A DNA stretch of 40,274 nucleotides from DATAEY01 sp038199035 (GTDB lineage: Bacteria; Actinomycetota; Thermoleophilia; Solirubrobacterales; Solirubrobacteraceae), in contig JBBPZM010000019.1 of NCBI GenBank assembly GCA_038199035.1, positions 1-40,274 on the forward strand, read 5' to 3'. Positions 32,355-40,154 of this stretch are shown here, piece by piece. The notes below the pieces were generated by a model that was given only the letters and a program-made list of their open reading frames with translations, was not told the origin of the DNA and searched no databases. The translations under genes were made by a program, and so were the position numbers. Numbering within the stretch: the first letter of the stretch is position 1; the number at the start of each line of letters is the position of its first letter.

Positions 32355-32786
32355 CTATTCCGTTACCAGCGCCGTGGCGCCGCGTATCTCGACGACCTCG
32401 ACGCGCTGACCGACCTCGATGACATGGTCCTCGTCGTAGCAGCGCGCGGTCCACACCTCGCCGTTGTCGATGCGCACCGCGCCGACCGCCTCGTCGTTGG
32501 CCACCCGCTCGACCACGACCGCCCGGCGCCCGATCAGGGCCGCCGTCCCGGTGCGCAGGGCGGTCGGCGTGCGCCGGTGCGAGCGCGCGATCGGGCGCAC
32601 CACGAGCAGGAAGACCAGCGAGCTGACGATGAACACGGTCCACGACAAGACGGCTCCGCCGCCCCCGACGGCGACCAGCGCGGCCAGCAGCGCGCCCCCG
32701 GCGAACGGGGCGAGGAAGAACCCCATGGTCAGCATCTCCCCGACCGCGAGGAAGATCGCCGCCAGGATCCAGAAGACCCAGGACAT
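32355..32786 (-). CDS. NfeD family membrane protein
   Basis: 143 residues. Membrane helices at about 3-22, 27-45 and 47-66 are followed by a C-terminal OB-fold domain (about 80-143: LIGRRAVVVERVANDEAVGAV, GEVWTARCYDEDHVIEVGQRV, EIRGATALVTE) of the short NfeD type without a protease domain. NfeD and SPFH proteins are usually co-encoded and act together in membrane microdomains. The stop is just before the SPFH start, consistent with one transcript. Confidence 0.92.
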   Translation of the reverse strand: MSWVFWILAAIFLAVGEMLTMGFFLAPFAGGALLAALVAVGGGGAVLSWTVFIVSSLVFLLVVRPIARSHRRTPTALRTGTAALIGRRAVVVERVANDEAVGAVRIDNGEVWTARCYDEDHVIEVGQRVEVVEIRGATALVTE

Positions 32787-32800
32787 CGTGAGCGAGCTTA

Positions 32801-32843
32801 GAGGTTGTCCCTGAACTGCGCGGGGGGGTCCCGGGACGGCCTC
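32801..32843. terminator. Imperfect hairpin after ftsY
   Basis: GAGGTTGTCCC (32801-32811) and GGGACGGCCTC (32833-32843) pair as an 11-base stem with two G-U type pairs in the plus-strand RNA, or nine of eleven pairs in the minus-strand RNA, with a 21-base loop. It follows the ftsY stop directly. There is no T-run. It could separate ftsY from the nfeD-SPFH unit. Confidence 0.25.
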
Positions 32844-33854
32844 TCAGATCAGCAGCGCGCGGGCGAAGTCGCCGGGATCGAAGGGGCGCAGGTCCTCGAG
32901 GCGCTCCCCGATCCCGATCAGCTTGACCGGGATGCCCAGCTCGTCGGCGATGGCCAGCGCGATCCCGCCCTTGGCCGTTCCGTCGAGCTTGGTCAGGACG
33001 ATCCCGCTCACCGGGACCGCCTCGGCGAACAGGCGCGCCTGGCGCAGCCCGTTCTGGCCGGTGGTGGCGTCGACGGTGAGCAGGGTCTCGTGCGGCGCGC
33101 CGGGGAGCTGGCGGTCGATCACTCGGCCAACCTTGGCCAGCTCGTCCATCAGGTCGTCCTGGGTGTGCAGGCGCCCCGCCGTGTCGACGATGACCACGTC
33201 GAGGCCCTCGTCGCGGCCAGTCCGGACCGCGTCGAAGGCCACGGATCCTGGGTCCCCCCCCGGACGCCCCTTGACGAAGGCGCAGTCCGCGCGGCGGGCC
33301 CACTCCTCGAGCTGCTCGACCGCGGCGGCGCGGTAGGTGTCGCCAGCGCCGATGAGCACGCTGCGGCCCATGGTCTGGCGCAGGTGCCAGGCCAGCTTGC
33401 CGATCGTCGTGGTCTTGCCCGTGCCGTTGACCCCGACGGTGAGGATCACCGTGGGGCGCTCGAGCAGGCTGATGCGGTCGGCGCCCTCGCTGGCCGGGGT
33501 GGCGATCCCCGCCAGCAGCTCGCTCAGGCGGGCGGTGAGCGCCTCCGGGCCGGCGAGCTCTCCGTTTTGGGCCTCACGCTCCAGGCGCTCGACCACGCCG
33601 GCGGTGGTGCGGGCGCCGACGTCGGCGTAGATCAGCGCCTCCTCGAGGCGCTCCCACGTCTCCTCGTCGCCGGAGTCGCCGGCCAGCGTGGCCGCGACCT
33701 CGCCGGCCATGGCCTGGCGGGTCTTGGAGAGGTTCTCGCGGAGGCGACGGAAGAAGCGGGGGCGGCGCTCCTCGTCCGTCGCATCGCCGCCTTGCGGCGC
33801 GTCCCCCGAGCTCCCGTCCTCGACGATGAAGAGCTCGTTCCAGTCGCGGGCCAA
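32844..33854 (-). CDS. ftsY: Signal recognition particle receptor FtsY
   Basis: 336 residues from TTG 33854. A short acidic leader gives way to an NG domain: the N part includes FFRRLRENLSKTRQAM and LEEALIYADVGARTTAGVVE. The G domain has GVNGTGKTTTIGKLAWHL (141-158), GAGDTYRAAAVEQLEEWA, VVIVDTAGRLHTQ, LTKLDGTAKGGIALAI and a final IGERLEDLRPFDPGDFARAL. The A domain is minimal, as in many actinobacteria. It docks SRP-ribosome complexes at the membrane and pairs with ffh at 25340. It follows smc with a 43-base gap, a common order. Confidence 0.97.
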   Translation of the reverse strand: MARDWNELFIVEDGSSGDAPQGGDATDEERRPRFFRRLRENLSKTRQAMAGEVAATLAGDSGDEETWERLEEALIYADVGARTTAGVVERLEREAQNGELAGPEALTARLSELLAGIATPASEGADRISLLERPTVILTVGVNGTGKTTTIGKLAWHLRQTMGRSVLIGAGDTYRAAAVEQLEEWARRADCAFVKGRPGGDPGSVAFDAVRTGRDEGLDVVIVDTAGRLHTQDDLMDELAKVGRVIDRQLPGAPHETLLTVDATTGQNGLRQARLFAEAVPVSGIVLTKLDGTAKGGIALAIADELGIPVKLIGIGERLEDLRPFDPGDFARALLI

Positions 33855-33897
33855 GGAGCGGGCGAAGATAGCAGCCGCCCAGCGGCTCGCCGGGCGC

Positions 33898-36800
33898 TCA
33901 GGCGGCGTCGGCGGCGGGCGTCTGGGGCTCGAGGCGCCGGGAGATGACCTTGGAGATCCCGTCGTCGCCCATCGAGACGCCGTAGAGGGTGTCGGCGGCC
34001 TCCATCGTGCGCTTCTGGTGGGTCACGACGATGAACTGCGCGCGCTGGGAGTAGCGGCGCAGGAGGCGCAGGAAGCGGTCGATGTTGAGGTCGTCCAGCG
34101 CGGCCTCGACCTCGTCCAGGACGTAGAACGGGCACGGCCGGGCCAGGAACACGGCGAACAAGAAGGCCAGCGCGGTCAGCGACTTCTCGCCGCCCGAGAG
34201 CAGCGTGAGCCGCTTCATGGCCTTGCCCGCCGGGGTCATCTCGATCTCGACACCCACCACCTCGTCCTCGTCGGCCGCCTCACGCTCCTCGTCGGGCTCG
34301 CCCTCGGGGCGCTCGCCGTCCTCCAGCGCCTGGCCGCCGAGCACGGGCGCCGGCGACTCGTCGTCGCGGACGAGGCGCAGCCTCCCCCGGCCGCCCGGGA
34401 AGAGCTGGCCGACCAGCTCCTCGAAGTTGCGCGCCGTGGCCTCGAAGGTCGCCTCGAACGACTCGCGGATCCGGCGGTCGGTCTGGGCGATCAGGCTGTG
34501 CAGCTCGCGCAGCGCGGTCTCGAGGTCGCGGCGCTGGGTCTCGAGCTCCTCGACCTCGGCGAGCGCCTCGGCGTACTGGCCCTTGGCCAGCGGGTTGACC
34601 GGCCCGAGCTGCTCGCGCCGGCGGGCCAGCCGGGCGACGCGCTGCTCGAGCGCCTCGCGCTCGTCGGGGCTCAGTGGATCGGCCGCCGGCTCGGCGGGCA
34701 GCTCGAGGCGCTGGGCCAGCGCGGTCAGCTCGCTCGCGGCCTCGGCCGCCCGGTCGCGGGCCTGCGGGGCCGCGACCTCGAGCTCGGTGACCCGCTCGCC
34801 CCGGTCGCGCAGGCGCGCCTGGAGCTGGGCCTCCTCCTGGGCGCACGACCGCAGCGCCGTGGCCAGGCCCTCGCCCGCGGCCCGATCTGCCTCGAGCTCG
34901 GCCTCCAGCGCGGCCGCCCGGGCCTCGATCTCGGCGGCCACGGCGGCCAGGGCCCCCGCCAGGCGCTCGGCCCGCGGGGCCAGCGACTCACAGCGCGCCA
35001 GCCGCGCGCCCTCCGACTCCAATCGGCGCTCGCGGTCGCGACGCGCCCGCTCGGCCTGCTCGACGAGCTGGCGCTCGGCGCCCAGCGCCGCCTCGATCTC
35101 GGCACGGCGGCGGGCGGCCGGGCCCTGCTCGGGGGCGCTGCGTCGCTGGTCGATCGACCACGCCGCGCGGCGGCGCTCCTCGGCCGCCCGCTCGCGCTCG
35201 CGCAGCGTGTCGCCCAGCACCGAGTCCGCGCTCGCGCGCGCGGCGTCGGCCCGCTCGACCGCGGCGGCCGCGCCCTCGGCCTCCGCCTCGGCACGGCGCA
35301 CGGCCTCGCCGGCGCGTCCCTCTTCGGCGGCGAGCGCCGACCGGCGGTTTCGCTGGGCCAGCACCCGCTCCTCACCGCCGGCGGGCGCCTGGTGGAGCTC
35401 GCCGGCGCCGGCCAGCCAGGCGCGGCCGGCGCGGGTCACGGCGACGCCGCGGAAGTCCTCGGGCAAGGCATCGAGGCTCTCGACAACCCAGGCGTCGGCC
35501 AGCAGTGCCCGGGCCAGCGCCAGCGCCGGGCCCTCGCCGCGGATCCGGCTCACCAGGGGCTCGGCGCCGGTGAGCGGCGGCGGGGCGGGGGCGGCCAGTC
35601 GGGCGGCCGGGCGGCCGGCGGGGTTCGCGCGGGCGGCCGCGGGCGCTGCCGCCGCGTCACCGCCGGCAATCAGGACCCGGCCGCCGTCCTCGCCCACGCG
35701 GTCGAGCAGGGCCGCGCCGGCGGCCAGGTCCGGCGCCAGCGCGGCGCCGAGGCGGCCGGCCAGGGCGGCGGCCAGGGCCAGCTCGTAGCCCGGCTCAGCG
35801 TCGAGCTGGTCGGCCAGGGCGGGCGCCGCGCCGCCGACCGCCGAGCGGGCCGAGCGGGTGCGCAGGAACTCGTCGACCGCGGCCCGCGCGGCCGCCGCCC
35901 GGGCGCGCTTGCGCTGCGCCGACTCGAGGGCCGCCTCGGCGGCTCGACGCACCTCCCGAGCCTCCCGGCAGCGCTGCTCGGCCGCGGCGACCGCGCTGCG
36001 GCGCTCGGCCGCCTGGGCCTCTAGGGTGGCGCACGCGGCGTCGGCCTGGTCGCGGCGATCCTCGAGCTGGGCGAGCTCGTCGTCGAGGCGCTCCCCCCGC
36101 TCGCGGTCGAGGTCGACGAGCTGGCGCTCGAGCTCGGCCGTCCGCCGCCCGGGACGTGGCTCGGGACCGGCGGAGTGCTCGCGCTCCAGGGCGTCGAGCC
36201 GCGAGCGCGCCTCGGCGGCCTGGCGGCGCAGCGAGGCCGCGACCGCTGCGGCCTGGTCGAGGCGCAGGGCGACGCGCTCGTGCGACGAGCGCGCGGCGAA
36301 GCGGCGCGCGGCCAGGGCGTCGTGGCGGGCGCCCCGGCGGGTCAGGGCGTCCTCGGCCTCCTCGCGGCGCCGCGCCACCTGCGCCAGTGCCCGCTCGACC
36401 TCGTCGCGCTGCGCGCGCGCCTGCCCGACGGCGCTCTCCGCCTCGGCCAGGGAGGCGCGCCGCGCCCTGACCGCGTCGCGGGCCAGCTCCCAGCGGGCCT
36501 CGACGCTCTGGCGCTCCAGGCGCTCATGCAGCTCGGCCGCCTCGGCCTGGCGCTTGAGCGGGCGCAGCCGGGAGCGGGCCTCGCGCTCGACGTCGAGCGC
36601 CCGGTCGACGTTCTCCTGCGTGCGTGCCAGCTTGAGCTGGGCGCGCCGGCGGCGCTTGCGGTGCTTGCCCAGGCCGGCGGCCTCCTCGATCAGCAGGCGC
36701 CGGTCGCGCGGCTTGGACGAGATGACCGACTCGACGCGCCCCTGCGAGACCACCGAGTGCATCTCCTTGCCCAGGCCGGTGTCGGACAGGACCTCGAGCA

Positions 36801-37194
36801 CGTCGACCAGGCGGCAGCGCGCCCCGTTGAGCCGGTACTCGCCCTCCCCCGTGCGGTCCAGCCGGCGGCGGATCGAGACCTCCGAGAAGGGCAGGCCGCC
36901 GTCTCCCGCCTCGGCCGGGCGCGCCGCGCTGCCCTGCGCGTCGATCACCAGCTCCACCTCGGCCGCTCCGCGGGCCTGCTGGCCGCGGGCGCCGCCGAAG
37001 ATCACATCCTGCATCGACTGCCCGCGGACGGCCAGCGGCGACTGCTCGCCCAGGGCCCACAGCACCGCGTCGGTGATGTTGGACTTGCCCGAGCCGTTGG
37101 GCCCGATGACCACGCTGACCCCGGGGCCGAACTCCAGCCGAGTGCGGTCGGGGAACGACTTGAAGCCCTTGAGGGTGATCGACTTGAGGTGCAT
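33898..37194 (-). CDS. smc: Chromosome segregation protein SMC
   Basis: 1098 residues, a little shorter than the usual 1150-1200. The N-terminal ATPase half has Walker A GPNGSGKSN (31-39) and the Q-loop region. The C-terminal half carries the signature LSGGEKSLTALAFLFAVFLA and Walker B PFYVLDEVEAALDDLN. Between them are two long Ala/Arg/Glu coiled coils (about 170-450 and 630-900) flanking a hinge (about 465-600, less charged and Gly/Ala-rich). The hinge has Gly-rich parts but no clear TLDGDVVxxxGxxxGG sequence; it reads GVAVTRAGRAWLAGAGELHQ instead, so it may be divergent. The protein condenses DNA with ScpA/ScpB, which are not in this window. Its ATG follows the rnc stop (TAG-ATG) directly. 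Confidence 0.96.
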   Translation of the reverse strand: MHLKSITLKGFKSFPDRTRLEFGPGVSVVIGPNGSGKSNITDAVLWALGEQSPLAVRGQSMQDVIFGGARGQQARGAAEVELVIDAQGSAARPAEAGDGGLPFSEVSIRRRLDRTGEGEYRLNGARCRLVDVLEVLSDTGLGKEMHSVVSQGRVESVISSKPRDRRLLIEEAAGLGKHRKRRRRAQLKLARTQENVDRALDVEREARSRLRPLKRQAEAAELHERLERQSVEARWELARDAVRARRASLAEAESAVGQARAQRDEVERALAQVARRREEAEDALTRRGARHDALAARRFAARSSHERVALRLDQAAAVAASLRRQAAEARSRLDALEREHSAGPEPRPGRRTAELERQLVDLDRERGERLDDELAQLEDRRDQADAACATLEAQAAERRSAVAAAEQRCREAREVRRAAEAALESAQRKRARAAAARAAVDEFLRTRSARSAVGGAAPALADQLDAEPGYELALAAALAGRLGAALAPDLAAGAALLDRVGEDGGRVLIAGGDAAAAPAAARANPAGRPAARLAAPAPPPLTGAEPLVSRIRGEGPALALARALLADAWVVESLDALPEDFRGVAVTRAGRAWLAGAGELHQAPAGGEERVLAQRNRRSALAAEEGRAGEAVRRAEAEAEGAAAAVERADAARASADSVLGDTLRERERAAEERRRAAWSIDQRRSAPEQGPAARRRAEIEAALGAERQLVEQAERARRDRERRLESEGARLARCESLAPRAERLAGALAAVAAEIEARAAALEAELEADRAAGEGLATALRSCAQEEAQLQARLRDRGERVTELEVAAPQARDRAAEAASELTALAQRLELPAEPAADPLSPDEREALEQRVARLARRREQLGPVNPLAKGQYAEALAEVEELETQRRDLETALRELHSLIAQTDRRIRESFEATFEATARNFEELVGQLFPGGRGRLRLVRDDESPAPVLGGQALEDGERPEGEPDEEREAADEDEVVGVEIEMTPAGKAMKRLTLLSGGEKSLTALAFLFAVFLARPCPFYVLDEVEAALDDLNIDRFLRLLRRYSQRAQFIVVTHQKRTMEAADTLYGVSMGDDGISKVISRRLEPQTPAADAA

Positions 37195-37884
37195 CTATCC
37201 GACCCCGGGTGCCTCGAGGGCTTCCAGGGCCGCGCGCGCCGCGGCCTGCTCGGCCTCCTTCTTGGAGCGCCCGCTGCCCCGCCCGACCTCGTGCTCGGCC
37301 ACCACCGCGCAGACATCGAAGGTGCGGTCGTGGGGCGGCCCTTGCTCGCCGGCGATTCGGTAGGCCACGAGCTCCCCCCGCCGCGCCAGCAGCTCCTGGA
37401 GCTCGGACTTGGCGTCCTCGGGGCGCTCGAGCGCCTCCTCCACCTGGCCCGCGAACGCCTCCACCACGGCCGGCGCAGTGCGCTCGAAGCCGAAGGCCAG
37501 GTAGCACGCGCCGATCACCGCCTCGATGACCGAGGCCAGCACCCGCTCGGTGGCGGCCAGCGCGCGCACGGTCTCGGCGGTCTCGGGCGGGGCGGCGGTG
37601 ACCAGGCGCTCGGGCACCCCCAGCGCCTCCGCCACCGCGCGGCACGCCCGCCCGGAGACGGCCTGTGCCCGGATCTTGGTGAGCCGCCCGGCCCCGAAAG
37701 CGTCGGCCTCCAGCCGCGGATAGAGGTGGGTCGTCACCGCCAGCGACAGGACGCTGTCACCCAAGAAGGCCAGGCGCTCGTAGGAGTCGGCGCGGCGCTG
37801 GCTCCACGAGGCGTGGGTGAACACCTGGGCCGCCAGGTCGCCGGGCAGCGAGTCCAGGAGCTCGGCCAGGGCGACAGAGGTCAG
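37195..37884 (-). CDS. rnc: Ribonuclease III, with altered catalytic residues
   Basis: 229 residues if started at the CTG at 37884, which overlaps the acpP stop (CTGA); the first ATG/GTG in frame (GTG 37824) would cut about 20 residues from the first helix. The signature reads YERLAFLGDSVLSLAV. Glu36 and Asp43 are kept, but the second Glu of the ERLEFLGD box is Ala39. In the second box, ADTVEALIGA in E. coli-like enzymes, the sequence is ASVIEAVIGA: Ser118 replaces the Asp, while Glu121 is kept. A normal dsRNA-binding domain follows (about 150-225: KSELQELLARRGELVAYRI, GSGRSKKEAEQAAARAALEA). It processes rRNA precursors and double-stranded RNA if active. It lies between acpP and smc. Confidence 0.93.
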   Translation of the reverse strand: MTSVALAELLDSLPGDLAAQVFTHASWSQRRADSYERLAFLGDSVLSLAVTTHLYPRLEADAFGAGRLTKIRAQAVSGRACRAVAEALGVPERLVTAAPPETAETVRALAATERVLASVIEAVIGACYLAFGFERTAPAVVEAFAGQVEEALERPEDAKSELQELLARRGELVAYRIAGEQGPPHDRTFDVCAVVAEHEVGRGSGRSKKEAEQAAARAALEALEAPGVG

Positions 37885-38144
37885 GGCCTCGGCTCGCGGT
37901 CGGCGGGTTGGTGGGCGACGATGAAGTCGATGGCCTGGCCGACGGTGAGGATCTTCGCCGCCTCCTCGTCGGAGATGCGCACGCCGTAGGAGTCCTCAAG
38001 CTCCTGGACGAGCGTGTAGAGGTCGAGCGAGTCGGCATCGAGGTCGTCCTTGAAGTGCGTCTCCTCCGAGATGCGGCCAGGGTCCACCTCTAGCTCGTCG
38101 CTGAGATGACCGCGTATGAGGGCAAGGACCTCTTCCCGGGTCAT
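37881..38144 (-). CDS. acpP: Acyl carrier protein
   Basis: 87 residues. The phosphopantetheine serine is in DLDADSLDLYTLVQELEDSY (Ser39 in DSL). The pattern is acidic overall with the usual helix II/III (VRISDEEAAKILTVGQAIDF). It carries growing fatty acids. It starts with ATG 38144, whose last bases overlap the plsX stop (ATGA), and its own stop overlaps the likely rnc start. DSLDLYTL rather than DSLDTVEL is a small divergence from the common sequence. Order plsX-acpP-rnc-smc-ftsY is a familiar bacterial arrangement. Confidence 0.95.
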   Translation of the reverse strand: MTREEVLALIRGHLSDELEVDPGRISEETHFKDDLDADSLDLYTLVQELEDSYGVRISDEEAAKILTVGQAIDFIVAHQPADREPRP

Positions 38145-39187
38145 GAGGGCACCGAGACGCTAGCCGCGCCACCGGACGGGGCGCGCCGCAGCGCGCCGGC
38201 TTCGTCGAGCGCCTCGTGCGTGCGCGCGACCGCCTGCTGGCCCACGGCGCGCTGCGCCACCGCGATGGCCTGGGCGAAGCCGTCGCGCGTGAAGCGACCG
38301 TGCGCCACCACCCCGACCTGGCGCAGGCCGAGCATGTAGGCGCCGCCCGTGCGCTCGGGGTCGATGCGGTCGCGAAAGCCCCGGAGCCCGGGACGCAGCA
38401 GCAGGCCGCCCGCCTTGCCCCGCGCCGAGGCGGTGGCCACGTCGCGCAGTGCTCCCATCACGGTCTGCGAGACGCCCTCGATGAGCTTGAGCGCCACGTT
38501 GCCGGTGAACCCATCGGTGACGATCACGTCGGCGGCCCCGGCCGTGACCTGGGTTCCCTCCACGTTGCCCACGAACTCCATCCCTGCCGCGCCGCAGGCA
38601 CGCTGGGCCAGCTTGCGGTGGGCCTCGACGACCAGCGGGCTGCCCTTGCCGGGCTCCTCGCCGTTGGAGAGCAGCGCCACCCGGGGATGGGGGACGTCGA
38701 GCACCGCGCGGGCGAACGCCGCACCCATGAACGCGAACTGGACGAGGTGCTCGGGCCGGGCCTCGACGCTCGCTCCGACGTCGAGCAGGAGGACGCGCCC
38801 GCCGGGGCTGGGCAGGGGCAGGGCGAGCGCGGGGCGGTGGATGCCCCGCGCTCGCCTGACGTGCAGGACGCCGGCGGCGATGGCCGCCCCCGTGGAACCG
38901 CCCGAGACGAGCGCCTGGGCGCGGCCGTCGGCCACGGCGCGGGCGGCCTGGACGATCGACGCGTCGGGCGTCGAGCGCACGGCGGCGGTGGGCTCGGTCG
39001 CCTTGGCGATCGAGACCGGCGCGTCGACCACGGTCACGCCGTCGGGCAGCGCCGGGAGCTCGGCGGCGGGACCGAAGAGCAGCACGCGGGTTCCGGCGGC
39101 GGCGGCCATCGCCGCGCCGGCCGCCACCTCGCGCGCACCCAGATCGGCGCCGTTCGCGTCCACCGCGACGGTGACCGGATCCGTCAC
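38141..39187 (-). CDS. plsX: Phosphate acyltransferase PlsX
   Basis: 348 residues. It makes acyl-phosphate from acyl-ACP, the first step towards lysophosphatidic acid with PlsY. The N-terminus reads VTVAVDANGADLGAREVAAG, so the usual DAMGGDxxP is changed to DANGADLGA. Other family blocks are clear: ALVSGGSTGAAIAAGVLHV, RVLLLDVGASVEARPEHLVQ, VALLSNGEEPGKGSPLVVEA, VDVIVTDGFTGNVALKLIEG-type (DVIVTDGFTGNVALK), and the GAYMLGLRQVGVVAHGR end. Its stop overlaps acpP. Confidence 0.94.
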   Translation of the reverse strand: MTDPVTVAVDANGADLGAREVAAGAAMAAAAGTRVLLFGPAAELPALPDGVTVVDAPVSIAKATEPTAAVRSTPDASIVQAARAVADGRAQALVSGGSTGAAIAAGVLHVRRARGIHRPALALPLPSPGGRVLLLDVGASVEARPEHLVQFAFMGAAFARAVLDVPHPRVALLSNGEEPGKGSPLVVEAHRKLAQRACGAAGMEFVGNVEGTQVTAGAADVIVTDGFTGNVALKLIEGVSQTVMGALRDVATASARGKAGGLLLRPGLRGFRDRIDPERTGGAYMLGLRQVGVVAHGRFTRDGFAQAIAVAQRAVGQQAVARTHEALDEAGALRRAPSGGAASVSVPS

Positions 39188-39196
39188 CGGGAGGGC

Positions 39197-39388
39197 TTAC
39201 TCGTGGTCGTGCGCGGCCGGGGCGACCACTTCGCGCCCGGCATAGGTGCCACAGACGGGGCAGACGCGGTGCGGCAGCCGCGGGCTGTGGCACTGCGGGC
39301 AGCTGTTGTGGCCCGGCGGCGAGATCTTGTGTTGGGCGCGACGCTTGCGGGTGCGCGAGCGCGCCTGCTTCTGCTTGGGGACGGCCAT
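39197..39388 (-). CDS. rpmF: 50S ribosomal protein L32 (zinc-binding type)
   Basis: 63 residues (MAVPKQKQARSRTRKRRAQH). Four cysteines in CPQCHSP and CPVCG form a zinc-ribbon, the C+ form of L32. The C-terminus (APAAHDHE) is slightly longer than usual and His-rich. It is adjacent to yceD and plsX, the classic yceD-rpmF-plsX order. The stop is TAA 39197. Confidence 0.95.
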   Translation of the reverse strand: MAVPKQKQARSRTRKRRAQHKISPPGHNSCPQCHSPRLPHRVCPVCGTYAGREVVAPAAHDHE

Positions 39389-39401
39389 GGGGCGCCAGAG
39401 G

Positions 39402-39914
39402 CTACCGGAGCTCGCGCAGCTTGGCCCAGCGGGGGTCGGGCTCGCGGTCGTGCTCGTGGGTGGGTCCGGCGCGGTTGAGGTCGATCCCGCACTGTGGGCA
39501 CAGACCGGCGCAGTCGGGCCGGCAGAGGATCTGAGCCGGCGCGGCCAGGACGAGGGCGTCGCGCGCCCAGGCACCCAGGTCGAGGTCCTGATGGTCGACG
39601 TAGGGGCTCTCCAGCTCCTCGCCGCCGCCCGGCTGGTGAACCTCCCGCGCATCGACCTCGATCTCCAGCCCTGCCGGCTCGAGGCAGCGCATGCACGGGC
39701 CCGAGAGGCGCACCGCGAAGCGCAGCCGCAGGGCGTAGCCCCCGCCGGTCATGCGCGAGACGTCGAGCACGACCGGCAGCTGGGGCGGCTCAACGCCGTA
39801 GCGCTCGTCGCTGAGGAGCAGCGGCTGGACGGCGGTGAAGAGCTCGAGCCTGCGCCCCTCGCCCGAGGACAGCCGCAGCGCGCCCAGGTCGAAGGAGTCG
39901 GTCGGGACCGCCAT
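39402..39914 (-). CDS. yceD: YceD/DUF177 family protein
   Basis: 170 residues from ATG 39914. The conserved features are a central RLSGPCMRCLEP (first CxxC) and a second LCRPDCAGLCPQCGIDLN near residue 130, giving a cysteine-rich, probably zinc-binding, end. Family members are linked to 23S rRNA or ribosome accumulation, and their exact role is unsettled. The position directly upstream of rpmF (13-base gap) is typical. Confidence 0.93.
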   Translation of the reverse strand: MAVPTDSFDLGALRLSSGEGRRLELFTAVQPLLLSDERYGVEPPQLPVVLDVSRMTGGGYALRLRFAVRLSGPCMRCLEPAGLEIEVDAREVHQPGGGEELESPYVDHQDLDLGAWARDALVLAAPAQILCRPDCAGLCPQCGIDLNRAGPTHEHDREPDPRWAKLRELR

Positions 39915-40154
39915 GGCGACTTCGAGGGTAGCGGCGGCCCTTCGCCGGACTCCGCGGGCGAGGGAGGCTTCGGAGGCGCCGGCGCTGACGGACCCTCCGA
40001 GGCCGGCTTGCGGCGGATTTGACGTGCACCGTGCCATTGGAGTGGCTGTCGAGCGCTTGGCGCTCGCTCTCGCGTCGAGGAACCGCCCAAGCAGGTTCTG
40101 CCGGCCCGGCACAACGGGTCCTTCCGCCGAAACCGCTAGATGGTTGATTCCGTA
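39915..40154. other. Gene-free stretch before the IS element
   Basis: This stretch lies between the yceD start and the transposase end. I see no credible coding frame here on either strand; the short open frames have no recognisable similarity. It should carry the yceD-rpmF-plsX promoter and the terminal part of the IS element, but I could not place inverted repeats or a target duplication with confidence. Confidence 0.4.
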
